The notes: generated by a model from the sequence alone, not told the origin. A DNA stretch of 16,528 nt from Bremia lactucae (GCF_004359215.1 NC_090614.1:3627241-3643768); one strand, 5' to 3'; numbered from the stretch's first letter, positions 7,732 to 16,528 are shown. Program-made: numbers and translations.

Positions 7732-9287
7732 TTAGACTTCAAGGGATCCGTACGTGTGGCCAGCCGGATCAATACGTCGCCGCGACTCGGGATCCGTCAA
7801 TGGTTGATATTCCGTCATAAATTCACGTCGCACGCGATCGCGATCATTCGGATTTGGCGTGCGACGAGCAATTTCAGCCGCTTTCATGGCATTGCGTGAA
7901 ATCAATGGCGAGCGTGCAAACGTCGATGCTGCAAGGATCTCGGGCGTACGAATTAGATTCATCGATTGCTTGATTGGCTCAAGGTACACAAACCCCGGAA
8001 GACGTAGCGTGCCATTGTACACGGCTGTGCCAAGTAAAAGCGTTAGCATTCCTACGAGTTGCAACCAGCTCCAGATGGTCCACCGTTCACCAAAATTGCC
8101 GGAAGTAAACCCGTAAAAGAGCACTAAATCCGCACCCCAGACTGTAATGGGACGAAAATTGTCTAAAATGGCGTGCCAAATGGAATTGAGCAAGTACGTC
8201 ACCGAAACCGCAAAGACATTGTACCCTAAAATCACGAGGAGGTACACAATAACCACGATTTGTGCGAGGGTACTATTTACCAGCATCACATACGCATCGT
8301 CGACGCGTTCATTCGAGCCTAAATCGTTGCCAGGAATTAGATACGCCAGGGGGTACACGACCAAAGAGGTGAATAGTAACCCCCAGACGCCTTCCATTCC
8401 CACGACGACAAGAGGAGGTGCACTGTCACCTTCATCCATGAGTTTCTCTTCAAACACGTACTGAATCGCTTGAATGGCGCAACTCAGGACGATCATTAAC
8501 ACGCCAAATGCAGGATGTTGGGTGGTAGAATTATTGTCTTGGCTAGTGGAGTCTGCAAGACTCGTGGCACCGACTAGGACCGCGGCGAGCATATTGAGAC
8601 CAATGCCAATCCACATGTAGCTCCGTAGACGATCTTTTAAGACAAAAACCTTGAGGAGAGCCACAAAGACAATTACCGTGCATTTCATGAGTTGAAACAC
8701 GCTAACCGTGACGTATAAAAGTCCGAGATTGGCTACGAACGTTGCCACGAGATCAAAAGCTGCTGGAATTGCGAGTAAGAAGTACATTCGACGCGGGATG
8801 CGGTAGTGGTATTTCACTAGGAAGAACACACACACACAAGCATATAAGTCGACTACCATATTGTTGGATACGGGTGGAATGACTACGAAATTACGTACTT
8901 GCACCTCGAGGATTGCGACGCCATTGATGATCGACGTAGTAATGATACGCCCAGTGGATCGGTAGTGCAAAGACCATGGCCAAGAACATGAGCCACGTTT
9001 GAAAAATGGGCTTTTCAAACTTCTTTACTTCGCCATCAAGACCAATGGAATCAACTCCGTACAAAATCTATCCTTGCAATGGAGAACGAGAGTCAATTTG
9101 GATGCTAGCGGAGTAGTGGAACCAGAGTGAGAGACACAGACCTTGCCGGTTCTATAGACGGCACGGATACACGGGAAGTCAGTGAAAACACCAACCCGTA
9201 TCGATTGATGCTAACGTACAAAGTGGTGCATGTGCCTGTGAGTAGACCCATGCTGAAGACCAGCGCCTCTCGTGACCCGCAGGACAT
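7732..9287 (-). CDS. SLC35F6: SLC35F6-like drug/metabolite-superfamily membrane transporter
   Basis: Proposed exons are 9216-9287, 8899-9067 and 7732-8816, giving 441 residues. The 8817-8898 intron (82 nt, GTACGT donor, acceptor CTAG after a GT-rich tract) is well supported: without it the frame breaks before KYHYRIPRR. The order of motifs follows human SLC35F6: an N-terminal FSMGLLTGTCTTL helix, FEKPIFQTWLMFLAMVFALPI, AIPAAFDL, SVFQLMK, LGTDL-type helices, a central IQAIQYVFEEKLM segment after a variable loop, and a final helix ending LLGTAVYNGT. About ten hydrophobic helices are visible, with a hydrophilic Arg-rich C-terminal tail of ~90 residues that is longer than in animals. Human SLC35F6 is reported on lysosomal/mitochondrial membranes; the substrate is unknown, and here too. 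The first intron (9068-9215) is uncertain: its in-frame donor is GTTAGC, while the stronger GTACGT three bases upstream would shift frame. Confidence 0.85.
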
Positions 9288-9520
9288 GGTTTCTTGACGT
9301 TGCGTGCGGAATTCGTCGATTGAGTGTGGCGAGCAAAGATACCTTTGGGGTTTATTTAGAATTTGGACCAATTAGCGAAGCATTTCTATTCGAGGGAAGG
9401 TAATTCCTGAAGAAATGACTGGCGTAGGCAACGATTAGTACAATCGTATATATAGTTCTGCAAGTTGAAGTGTTTTTCACTCGTTGCTTTAGTGTCCGTG
9501 TACTATTTGCGTTCGTTATG

Positions 9521-10680
9521 TTAATAATACATTGCAACATTGACGAGGTATCGATTCGTTCGTTTCTTGATTAATTCTTGATCGCAAACTTCCAAGGTTG
9601 TGGACTATTTCTTGAGCTTAATGTAATTTAATTGATAGAATGGCCTAGCTTTGTATGATCTCTTTAATTCAGCCTGTGCTTGAAGCATACGCTCGGCTAT
9701 TGTGTTTTTTTCTGTTGGAGCCAGCGATGCAGTGTCTTGCGAAACGTCGCACCGTTTCTACGATTTGATTAAGTTTTTAGTAACTGCGTCCACAACGACA
9801 TCGAGCGTTACAGCTTCGACTAGTTAGGCTTTCTTACTGTGCCTTTGCGCTCCAGAGTCGACAAAGTTTGAATTTCCAGACAAGCGCGGACGAAAGGAGC
9901 GCTTCTGCGCGTTATATTCTACCAATCGGAATTTAGCACAGAAGACGGGATAGTGATGTCTAATTTACTTGTCCGTTGCTTGCTCAGGTCTCACTTCCTT
10001 TGGTAATATCTGCATGTCATAAAATGTGAAGCCGGAAATTTATCGCTTGATCAAGGGATACGAATCCGCGGCACCTTAGAATATGCTTAACTTAAATGTC
10101 TCCGTCCGCATATGTTGCCGCATTAGTGACCAATTTTGCCTCTTTTAAGAGATTACATCACTTGTCTCTTGAGTTATGGCACTCGTACTAGTTGGTGCCT
10201 TAAATGAATTGATAGACGGAATTCGTGAGGCTAAACTCAATAAATTTACCACGTGTGATTCGACCAAGAGGTCGAAATCAACTTCGTTCAATTTCAAGCC
10301 GCAATACTTGTCGTTTGGATATTGATGGCATCTCTCTCTTCTATATCTGCCAGCGTCGTGCGTTTTAAGAAATCGTAATAAGCTTTGAACTTGAACTTGA
10401 AACATTTTTTTGCTATAAAATGCGATCGCGAAGCATATCATCAATAATGCAAACTAAAGTTATTTGTGGATGTTATTCTAAAAGAAAACACTAAGTTTAT
10501 TTTGTAAGAAATTGAATATAGCAAAAAACATTAACCCACAATCAAAAACAAGACTCGTCAATTCGCACGATGACTGAAAAAAGGTAAGTCTGATGTAAGT
10601 CTTAAATTCATATTTTGTTAAGAATCTGCAAAAAGGGATAAATCTCGGTAGCAAAACCTTCATTTCGTAAAACAACGCAT
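9521..10680 (-). pseudogene. Decayed protein-coding gene of unknown family
   Basis: The minus strand reads like a broken gene. In one frame from about 10070 to 9521, protein-like blocks are separated by five in-frame stops: TAA 10040-10042, TAA 9965-9967, TAA 9824-9826, TAG 9758-9760 and TAG 9605-9607, ending at TAA 9521-9523. The blocks include FYDMQILPKEVRPEQATDK, RPRLSGNSNFVDSGAQR, VEAVTLDVVVDAVTKNLIK and ERMLQAQAELKRSYKARP. Upstream, 10145-10444 contains DFDLLVESHVVNLLSLASR in another frame, and further blocks to about 10680 need extra frameshifts or introns. The composition is less AT-rich than the surrounding spacer. I do not recognise the family. It is not certain that this is one gene, but stops plus frameshifts make a working gene unlikely. 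Confidence 0.5.
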
Positions 10681-10789
10681 TGTCAAGACAATTAATAAAT
10701 TTTAAGCTGCATATGCGTCGATTTGGTATCTATAGTTCAATAATTCATGACCTTTTTATAATGAAAAAGCGATGAATGTTGCTTCCTAC

Positions 10790-11608
10790 TCAATTCTGAA
10801 GGAATCGGCGAATTTCAAAGAGTCCAAAATCGCGTCCCCAATACTCTTGTGGGAGCTGAAAGTCGGAAATCTTGTAGTATTCAAAGCCAATCTGCTCTAG
10901 TCGTTGAAAGAACGTGTAGTGCGTATCAGCCCGATTCAAACCCAGTAGAATCAATGTACGAGACGTGGACAAGTGCGTAATTGTGTGCAGCAAAGGCTCG
11001 TAGAGCTCTCGCAGATACGCCACATCGGTGCCCAAAAGGACGTTAATATCTAATGCAGCATCATGGCTACAATGGCTCTTGTCACTCGTGCTTGAAATCG
11101 TCTTGAATAGGCTCGCTATCTGGGCAAGCGAGCCCCAATTCAGTTCGACGACGTGTACCTGCACACCGGCGCGCACTTTTGTAGCATTAATCTTGGCGTT
11201 TCGTCGAAGTCCGTCAAGATACGCAGCTTGATCCGTGAGGTAGACGTGAGCTGGTTTAAAACAAGCGGCCACCATGAGTCCAACGTACCCTGTCCCACTA
11301 CCGACCTCGACGACTCGCGCGTTCTTAAAGATGGAGCCGTAGTGTTTGCGATGCATTTCCAAGTATGCTGCGAGGAGCTCCCCACTTGTCCAGATTGAGC
11401 CGCCAATGCCCGATTTCCAATTGCAATGGAACTCGAGCACAGCTTCCGTCATGGTGTCGTCCTCGTTCTGGACACGCTTTTGTACGATCATGGTCGCTTG
11501 TTGTTCCTTACGATGCGTTTGATAGGGCTGATCTTCCTTTGCTAGATGTGTCGTGGTTTTCAGCGCAAGAGTATCATTGGCCTTGAGACGGGGGCGCGTA
11601 GTAGCCAT
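10790..11608 (-). CDS. METTL21-type (family 16) SAM-dependent protein methyltransferase
   Basis: A single-exon 272-residue protein. The ATG at 11608-11606 is the first true ATG; the frame is open slightly upstream but starts there with TTG. The WTSGELLAAYLE segment is equivalent to the W-x-A/S-g-xxLa-yl motif of the family. SAM motif I is VVEVGSGTGYVG (about 99-110), post-I is VYLTDQ (122-127), and NWG (157-159) matches the LDWG site. TDVAYLRELYEPL contains the family-defining D-x-x-Y (Asp195, Tyr198). Family 16 enzymes methylate lysines, sometimes histidines, of chaperones, translation factors and similar proteins; the substrate cannot be predicted from sequence. The first ~50 residues are polar and unconserved-looking. 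A four-codon upstream frame, ATG GCT TCC TTT TGA, lies at 11634-11620, ending 11 nt before the start. Confidence 0.88.
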   Translation of the reverse strand: MATTRPRLKANDTLALKTTTHLAKEDQPYQTHRKEQQATMIVQKRVQNEDDTMTEAVLEFHCNWKSGIGGSIWTSGELLAAYLEMHRKHYGSIFKNARVVEVGSGTGYVGLMVAACFKPAHVYLTDQAAYLDGLRRNAKINATKVRAGVQVHVVELNWGSLAQIASLFKTISSTSDKSHCSHDAALDINVLLGTDVAYLRELYEPLLHTITHLSTSRTLILLGLNRADTHYTFFQRLEQIGFEYYKISDFQLPQEYWGRDFGLFEIRRFLQN

Positions 11609-11870
11609 TGAGTGCCACGTCAAAAGGAAGCCATGTTCACGACCGTGACGACCTTTTATTAAACATACTGCGGTAGGTGCAATGATTAGTCATAGCAAGT
11701 CGGTGGGCAAGCTCGCCCGGTATATCGGTATACATCGGAAATAATGGTCGCATGTGATTTTAATCAGGATATTGTATTAAACAATAATTGATCCTTGACA
11801 ATATAATTATAAATGTAGTAGCGTTGCCAAGAGAATGCAATAAACTAACAACACGTGGCATTAAGACAAT

Positions 11871-13226
11871 CTAGACCGCGTCTAGGACTTTACCAGAGCT
11901 TTCCGAGGAAATAGACGGTTTGGTTTCCTCCTTCTGTGCTGCATAGGCTATACGAACAAGTCGCATCTCTTCCGCCACGACTTGAGCAGCAACGGCTGCA
12001 AATTCTTTTTTTATTGGATCAATAACAAGTTTCTAATCATAAAAAACAAATTAAAAATAATAAAATCCATACAATTCATGAACAATACTTGCGCACAAAC
12101 CTGAATCCGATTATCAAAACGAAGAATGGACTGAAAGAGATGTATGTTTTCAGAAGCACCATTGTCCTCAATGAGTTTGCTGTACACCAGCGCCAAGATA
12201 TCACATAACGACAACAATACTTCTCGATAATCCAGTGGAAAAGGCTACATCGCATCCATCATTAGCGAACTCACAAGCTTATTTAATACAATACGCTCAC
12301 AATCGGTGGCGTCATGAGTCGACGATACATTGGTCGTTGATTCCACTTGTAAACACTGGGCCGAAAGGCTTCTTCCGTCGAGTACGCGTCGAAATTTTCC
12401 TTATCATACAAAGTACTCGACGTGGCCACCATCATTTTCTACAATACCAATATATGGTGATCCGAATTTTTAAACATACAATATTATTAATTGAACAACT
12501 CTCCATTACCATACTTTGGACTGCTGTCGATGCAAAGAAAAACTCCAATTCTTCAAGCAATTGGCAACAGTTCATGGCCAAGAGCTCTGGATGTGGGGTT
12601 TCCTCCACGAGTTTTCCAAGGCCAAGGCCCAAGTAAAAGAATTGGGCACTACGTCGACTCCTTGGCTTCTTTCCAATATATTGCAAAACTTGTTGTTCGC
12701 GTAAAAGTGCGATATTGAGCCAATAATTCGATCCTTCGTGCATTGTTTTGAGATAATTCCAATCAAAGCGTCGGTGTTGAATTAATTCTTCCAAGATCTT
12801 CATTCGTTGCTGAACTGTGACTTCTTGCAACAATTTGGCCGCGATTAAAGCATCAACGGCTGCAACCGTGGCAACTTCTTTCGATGTTTGGTCCGCGATA
12901 TCTAGAGCCTCGTTGACGTCGTTGGCGTTGCTATCCGTAGCGTTTTGAGACGCCGATAAGAGCGAATGGAATGACAACGACGCGCTTGCGAAGGACGAAG
13001 TTAGATTGGATGATACTATTCCAGCAACGGATGCTACCGAGTTCCCAATTGTAGAAGCGGAAGAGCGGCTATTACGTCTTTGATGTAGCGCAGGCGTGGC
13101 TTTCGACTCGTTATTAACGTTTTCATTCGTATTGAAAGATGCAATTAAGTCTGGGAACGCGGACGGAGGTGGCGGCAGCGATGCCAAGAGCTCTTGCTCG
13201 CTAGAAACAGCTTGCGTGTCTTCCAT
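11871..13226 (-). CDS. Conserved-looking hypothetical protein, four exons
   Basis: Exons 12510-13226, 12301-12438, 12101-12244 and 11871-12032 join in phase 0 throughout, giving 386 residues; introns are 71, 56 and 68 nt with GT-AG ends. Residues 1-125 are low-complexity, rich in Ser, Ala and Asn, with a QRRNSRSSAS patch that could be phosphorylated. From ~130 onward the protein is ordered and mostly helical: QRMKILEELIQHRRFDWNYL, a FYLGLGLGKLVEE segment, LLEELEFFFASTAVQSM, then YKWNQRPMYRRLMTPP, PLDYREVLLSLCDILALVY and KKEFAAVAAQVVAEEM. No signal peptide or membrane helix is visible. I do not recognise the family and propose no function. The gene is divergent from the zinc-domain gene, 88 bp away. 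The second intron is ambiguous, because it reads as protein in another frame. Confidence 0.8.
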
Positions 13227-13314
13227 AATTACACTGATAGATCAAATTGCATTTTCAAAATTAAACACGACCTTTTTTTTCGTTTTATCTATTTTTAATA
13301 CGATTTGCAGGAAA
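13227..13314. promoter_or_regulatory. 88-bp bidirectional promoter region
   Basis: This AT-rich gap lies between two divergent start codons, so both genes' core promoters and 5' UTRs must lie here or overlap the neighbouring coding sequence. It includes a pyrimidine run at 13271-13287. I see no certain TATA box or initiator. A CAG at 13308-13310 just before the plus-strand ATG could also be a splice acceptor for an unseen 5' UTR exon. Confidence 0.45.
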
Positions 13315-13692
13315 ATGGAAATGGAGGCGGCAAGCACGAAGTTTGCATGCCGAAAGTGCCGCTGTGTCTATTTCACGGACGCCCATTTGAAGGTCCATGA
13401 ACCGGCGCAGCACCAGATCGCAGCGCATAGAAAGCGTAAAGATCTCAAGCATCTTACAAGCGCAAACCATGGTGCGTGTTCGTCGTACTTTTTAGTCGAG
13501 ACGCTCTCGTGGATGGACGAGGCGTTGCTCGCCAAGGGTAAAATTCACTGCCCAACGCCAAAGTGTCACTCCCGACTCGGTGCACTTCAGTGGTCGGGCT
13601 CGCAGTGCTCATGTGGCACATGGGTGACGCCAAGTATTAAAATCACCAAGAGCCGAGTCGATGCGATCCACGATGAGCAGTACGGCATTTGA
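13315..13692 (+). CDS. Stand-alone zinc-binding domain of the YVH1/DUSP12 type
   Basis: The frame from ATG 13315 encodes 125 residues that match the C-terminal zinc-binding half of YVH1/DUSP12. FACRKCR gives the first Cys pair, then a His-rich HEPAQHQ segment, GACSSYFLVETLSWM, GKIHCPTPKCHSRLG, and WSGSQCSCGTWVTPSIKITKSRVD. In yeast and humans this domain follows an N-terminal dual-specificity phosphatase and is the part needed for ribosome biogenesis: YVH1 releases Mrt4 from pre-60S particles so that P0 can bind. There is no phosphatase: the HCxxGxxR signature is absent, and the divergent neighbour begins only 88 bp upstream. The frame is open upstream to 13096, but that part overlaps the neighbouring gene antisense and does not look like a phosphatase. 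The protein may keep the ribosomal role without catalysis; this is inferred. Confidence 0.85.
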   Translation: MEMEAASTKFACRKCRCVYFTDAHLKVHEPAQHQIAAHRKRKDLKHLTSANHGACSSYFLVETLSWMDEALLAKGKIHCPTPKCHSRLGALQWSGSQCSCGTWVTPSIKITKSRVDAIHDEQYGI

Positions 13693-13822
13693 AATTATTT
13701 CCCGAGCTCGCGCAAAAGTAGTCCATTAGTTGCACAAAGAATCAAAAACAAAAAACAAAAAGCACCAATCAGCCATGCAAAAGTGTAACTTTTTTCATTT
13801 CCATTATAAAAAGAATTGCCTT

Positions 13823-15719
13823 TTATACCGTAAGGTCCCAGTACTTAATGCACGCATCGTTGCCACTTGACACGAGTTCCGTTTCCGAGAGAAAACTCAC
13901 GCCAGTGACTCCGTCCTTGTGCGAAAAATCAAACAAGCGCTTTTTCATGGGGTGGTCCACATCCCAAATGTAAATCCGCTCGTCGAGTGAGCCACTGGCA
14001 ACAAAGAGGCCACTCGGTGCCCACGCAACACTCGTGACCCGCGTCGAGTGGAAGACCCACATGCTTTGTACCTTGGCCGAGCGCGACGCAACGTCCCACA
14101 CGCGTACTTCACGGTACGTGTCACCGGCAGCAAGTAGCGTGCCATCCGGGGAGAATGCGAGACACGTTAGCGCCCCCAAATGCCCCGTAATCTCGCCGCA
14201 TTCGACCAACGACGATTCCTTGACCACGTCAAACAAGTGGATTTTCATGTCGTCGTGCGCGCCGACGGCCACTAAATCGGCCGATGGGGCGATCGCGACA
14301 CACGTGGGTGTCCATGAGCACTCGGGTAGTTCATATACGAGCTTCTGGTCCTGCACGAGCTTCACGCCTTTGTTCGTACTGACCACGACAAGGCCACTTG
14401 CCGTCATGGCCACGCCATTTGGTTGCGCATGCAGCGCCGTGGCACCAGTGTACTCCTTCTCCGTGGCAAAGCGCACGTGGTCGTCCCACCCACTGCTTGC
14501 AATCTCCTCCGCACGTGCAGCAATGCCCGTGATCTTGGCCGTATGGTGACTCCCGCCAAGTTTAGTTGCCACTTTCGACGACCAGGTACACACGACACCA
14601 TCGTAACTCCCCGTTAAAGTACGATGTTGCCGCGGGTCCGTGGCAAGGGCTAAAATACTCACTTGATGTCCCTGGACAATTCGTTTCGGTTTTGACGGGT
14701 TTTGTAAATCGAGAAAATTGAGATCACCGGACAAACTAAGGGAAATGATGTGGTCGTGGCACCATTGAACGGCCACTTGCATGTCCTGGAGCTGGGGGTG
14801 CAGGCCTCCAAAGGTGAATTTGGTCCGAACTTGACGGGACGCGACATCCCACAATAGCACCGTCTTGTCCGCGGACGACGTCAGTACTTGCGTGCCGTCG
14901 GGACTCCAGCAAACCGAGTAAATGGACGCTTGGTGTTCGATTGGGAACTTGTCGACGAACTCCCCGGTCGTACCGTCGTATAAACACATGAGTTTATCTG
15001 ACCCCACACTAATGGCAAAATCCCCCGTTGGCGAGTACCTTATACAATTCACAAAGTTCGAATGCAAATGGTTGTTGTTTTGCTTAAACTTAAAAGGCGG
15101 ACCTTCGTACACGCACACGTTAAAGTCTTCACTCGCCGTGAGGATACGAAATGGACGTGTGGGGCGATAGTCGACACTTAGAATGCGCTTTTGATGCCCG
15201 ACAATCTCCCCAATGCTATTGCCTGTATCCCACATAAAGACACGAGCCATGACGCCACGGCCATCGCCCACAGCAACAATTCGCTTGCTCTCGGGATCCC
15301 ACGACAAATCTTTGATTTCGCCAGCAAACACGGGAATCTCGAGCTTTAGCGTGTGTTCCGGGTTATCATACGACCACACGCGTACCTTGCCCGACACGTC
15401 GCCAGAGGCCACCCAGTAACCATTGGGTGAAAATTTGGCCACCGTGGTGGGTTCATTGTGCCCCTTGTATACGAACGTATCCGTGGGGTCGTCGAGGTTA
15501 CGAACGATTACGAGTTTGCCACTACAGTAAATGAGTTTTGGCTCTTGCGGATGGATCCCTAGTACACTAGGAGCTCCGCGGTGGGTTGTGGGGTTTGGGC
15601 CTACTGTTGCCTATGTGGTTACGATGCAAAATTAGTATTTTGATGAGTGCAAGCGTCTATTTACGCACCTTCAGGGCTGGGGGTGCCACCTTCTCGATGG
15701 GGTTTGAAGGAGTTGACAT
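13823..15719 (-). CDS. WDR1: Actin-interacting protein 1 (WD-repeat protein 1)
   Basis: Exon 1 (15669-15719) encodes MSTPSNPIEKVAPPALK. A 58-nt intron with GTGCGT donor, ACTAAT branch-like site and ATAG acceptor (15611-15668) leads to exon 2 (13823-15610). The 612-residue product is close to human WDR1 (606). It aligns along its length with AIP1: THRGAPSVLGIHP, YCSGKLVIVRNLDDP, VASGDVSGKVRVW, FAGEIKDLSWDPESKRI, EGPPFKFK, FVNCIRYSPTGDF, SSADKTVLLWD, LSGDLNFLD-NPSKP and a final SSGNDACIKYWD. About fourteen WD repeats should fold into the two linked seven-bladed propellers known for AIP1. The protein works with ADF/cofilin to sever and disassemble actin filaments in the cytoplasm. It is convergent with the zinc-domain gene (130 bp between stops). 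GC content is higher than in its flanks. Confidence 0.97.
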
Positions 15720-15867
15720 CGTTAAAGGGGAAATCTGACAATAACTCTGCCACGTAGAAGGCAAATTGGAATAAATAGTATTAAGTGGGGAAGGACTTAC
15801 GAGAACTAGTACTAATTACTGGAAGTTTCGGCAACGGGTTTTACCTTGTTTTTACCTAGAATACTTA

Positions 15868-16039
15868 TGTGGCGGGGTGACATGTTACGTAAGTATGATT
15901 TCCTATAGGAGGAATAGTAAATATTAATTTCTATGAGAGGAATTAAATACAGAAGTACAAAATTATTACCGCTACTAATTTTGACTGAAATAGCTCCACA
16001 TTACCAAATTTGGTAATATTGATGCAATCAGACATTAGC
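15868..16039 (+). repeat. LTR-like segment beginning TGTGGCGGGGTG
   Basis: The first 22 bases (15868-15889) match the LTR start at 16219 at most positions: TGT--CGGGGTG----GTTAC. ATACTTATGT (15861-15870) pairs with ACGTAAGTAT (15886-15895). A perfect 16-bp palindrome TTACCAAATTTGGTAA lies at 16001-16016. This is probably a truncated or nested copy of the same LTR superfamily; its end is not defined. Confidence 0.4.
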
Positions 16040-16218
16040 TGTAACGGGGCACCTTTCACTAGTACTGATCAATACTAGTTAACCTTACACTGATTATAGT
16101 GTAGGTTAGGTGCCTCAAAACTTCACGTACACAAGGGTGCAGATAAAGGTTTCTAAGTAGCTGAGGGTCTATAGCTACCAAAGGTTATTAAAGGATTAGA
16201 ATTAGGGAGAAGTGAAAG
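16040..16218 (+). repeat. LTR-like segment beginning TGTAACGGGGCACC, related to 2043-2240
   Basis: It starts with the TGTAACGGG word shared with the LTRs at 1652 (minus) and 16219 (plus). Nested inverted repeats follow: GGCACCT (16048-16054) pairs with AGGTGCC (16108-16114), enclosing a CTAGTA...TACTAG hairpin (16059-16078) and an AACC-TACACT...AGTGTAGGTT hairpin (16081-16107). The rest aligns with the older copy at 2043-2240. Confidence 0.5.
16203..16218 (+). promoter_or_regulatory. Candidate polypurine tract before a plus-strand LTR
   Basis: TAGGGAGAAGTGAAAG is almost purely purine and abuts TGTAACGGGG at 16219. Retrotransposons prime plus-strand DNA at such a tract directly upstream of the 3' LTR. 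If so, 16219 onward is the 3' LTR of a plus-strand element whose body has been lost or replaced. Confidence 0.35.
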
Positions 16219-16528
16219 TGTAACGGGGTGTATCGTTACATGAAATTAACAATAAAAGATTGTTAATTAATATTATCCAAAAGGTAGATAATATTTGGAG
16301 GAAATTACTTTAAATAGTAATTTCCTGAATTCTTATCCATAAATAGGTATAGACCATTATGTCTATCTATTCCGCAGACTAATCAGCTGTAGAAGTAATC
16401 AAAGAGAGTTACGAGATAAGATAGATAAGAATTCATTTACATGTTTAGTATTAGTTTATAGTTAAGACAACATTTACAAAAATAGATTAACAAGACACTT
16501 AACTATATTAATACAGTTTTCATTTTAC
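16219..16528 (+). mobile_element. Start of an LTR (plus orientation), cut by the window end
   Basis: It begins with the hairpin TGTAAC...GTTACA (16219-16240) and continues with perfect inverted repeats: 16244-16268 (AATTAACAAT arms), 16270-16294 (ATATTATC arms), 16300-16325 (GGAAATTACT arms), and TGAATTCTTATC (16326-16337) pairing with GATAAGAATTCA (16424-16435), which encloses 16343-16370 (ATAG-TATAGAC arms). The start and hairpin-chain layout match the LTR at 1100-1652, but the hairpin sequences differ. No coding sequence is visible. Confidence 0.5.

Noticed and set aside
7732..9018. Reading the transporter as one uninterrupted 428-residue frame
   Set aside because: Its first ~67 residues are out of frame or intronic; splicing at 8898/8817 restores the expected FEKPIFQTW...ALPI segment.
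12235..12636. 133-residue plus-strand frame
   Set aside because: It is antisense to exons 1-2 of the unknown four-exon gene and has no protein-like features of its own.
12245..13226. Calling the four-exon gene a pseudogene because of a frameshift and TAG near 12250
   Set aside because: A 56-nt GT-AG intron explains both at once and all exon phases then agree.
14034..14549. 171-residue plus-strand frame
   Set aside because: It is a shadow of the WDR1 coding sequence, long only because that region is GC-rich.

Overview
The window looks like a piece of an oomycete nuclear genome (Phytophthora or downy-mildew type). The reasons are compact intron-poor genes on both strands, very short GT-AG introns (about 56-100 nt, with one doubtful exception of 148 nt), divergent and convergent genes less than 150 bp apart, and AT-rich flanks full of LTR retrotransposon debris including a Ty3/Gypsy-type Gag. 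This assignment is an inference from gene content and style; no rRNA or marker was available to test it.

Layout. Positions 1-1652 (minus strand) hold the 5' end of an LTR retrotransposon: an LTR (1100-1652), a short leader with a possible primer-binding site, and an uninterrupted gag frame that leaves the window at base 1. Positions 1653-3425 are gene-poor and AT-rich, with an old LTR-like remnant (2043-2240) and a possible coding relic. A gene island follows from about 3.4 to 15.7 kb: an IQM-like protein (+), the rRNA base methyltransferase RRP8 (+, 3 exons), a secreted alpha-carbonic anhydrase (-, 3 exons), an SLC35F6-like membrane transporter (-, 3 exons), a decayed gene (-, about 9.5-10.7 kb), a METTL21-type protein methyltransferase (-), a conserved-looking protein of unknown function (-, 4 exons), a stand-alone YVH1/DUSP12 zinc-binding domain (+), and the actin-dynamics WD40 protein AIP1/WDR1 (-, 2 exons). 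From 15.87 kb to the end the sequence is again LTR-like, with three successive TGT--CGGGG starts and the beginning of an LTR in plus orientation.

The island genes are mostly housekeeping and functionally unrelated: ribosome biogenesis (RRP8, possibly the YVH1-like zinc protein), protein methylation, actin turnover, membrane transport and an extracellular CO2/bicarbonate enzyme. I see no operon or dedicated gene cluster. The most unusual structure is in the repeats. The LTR at 1100-1652 contains nine hairpins placed head to tail, and the LTR start at 16219 shows the same architecture built from different sequences. Other points worth checking are the zinc domain lacking its phosphatase, a 56-nt intron that reads like protein, and a decaying gene whose in-frame stops are all TAA or TAG.
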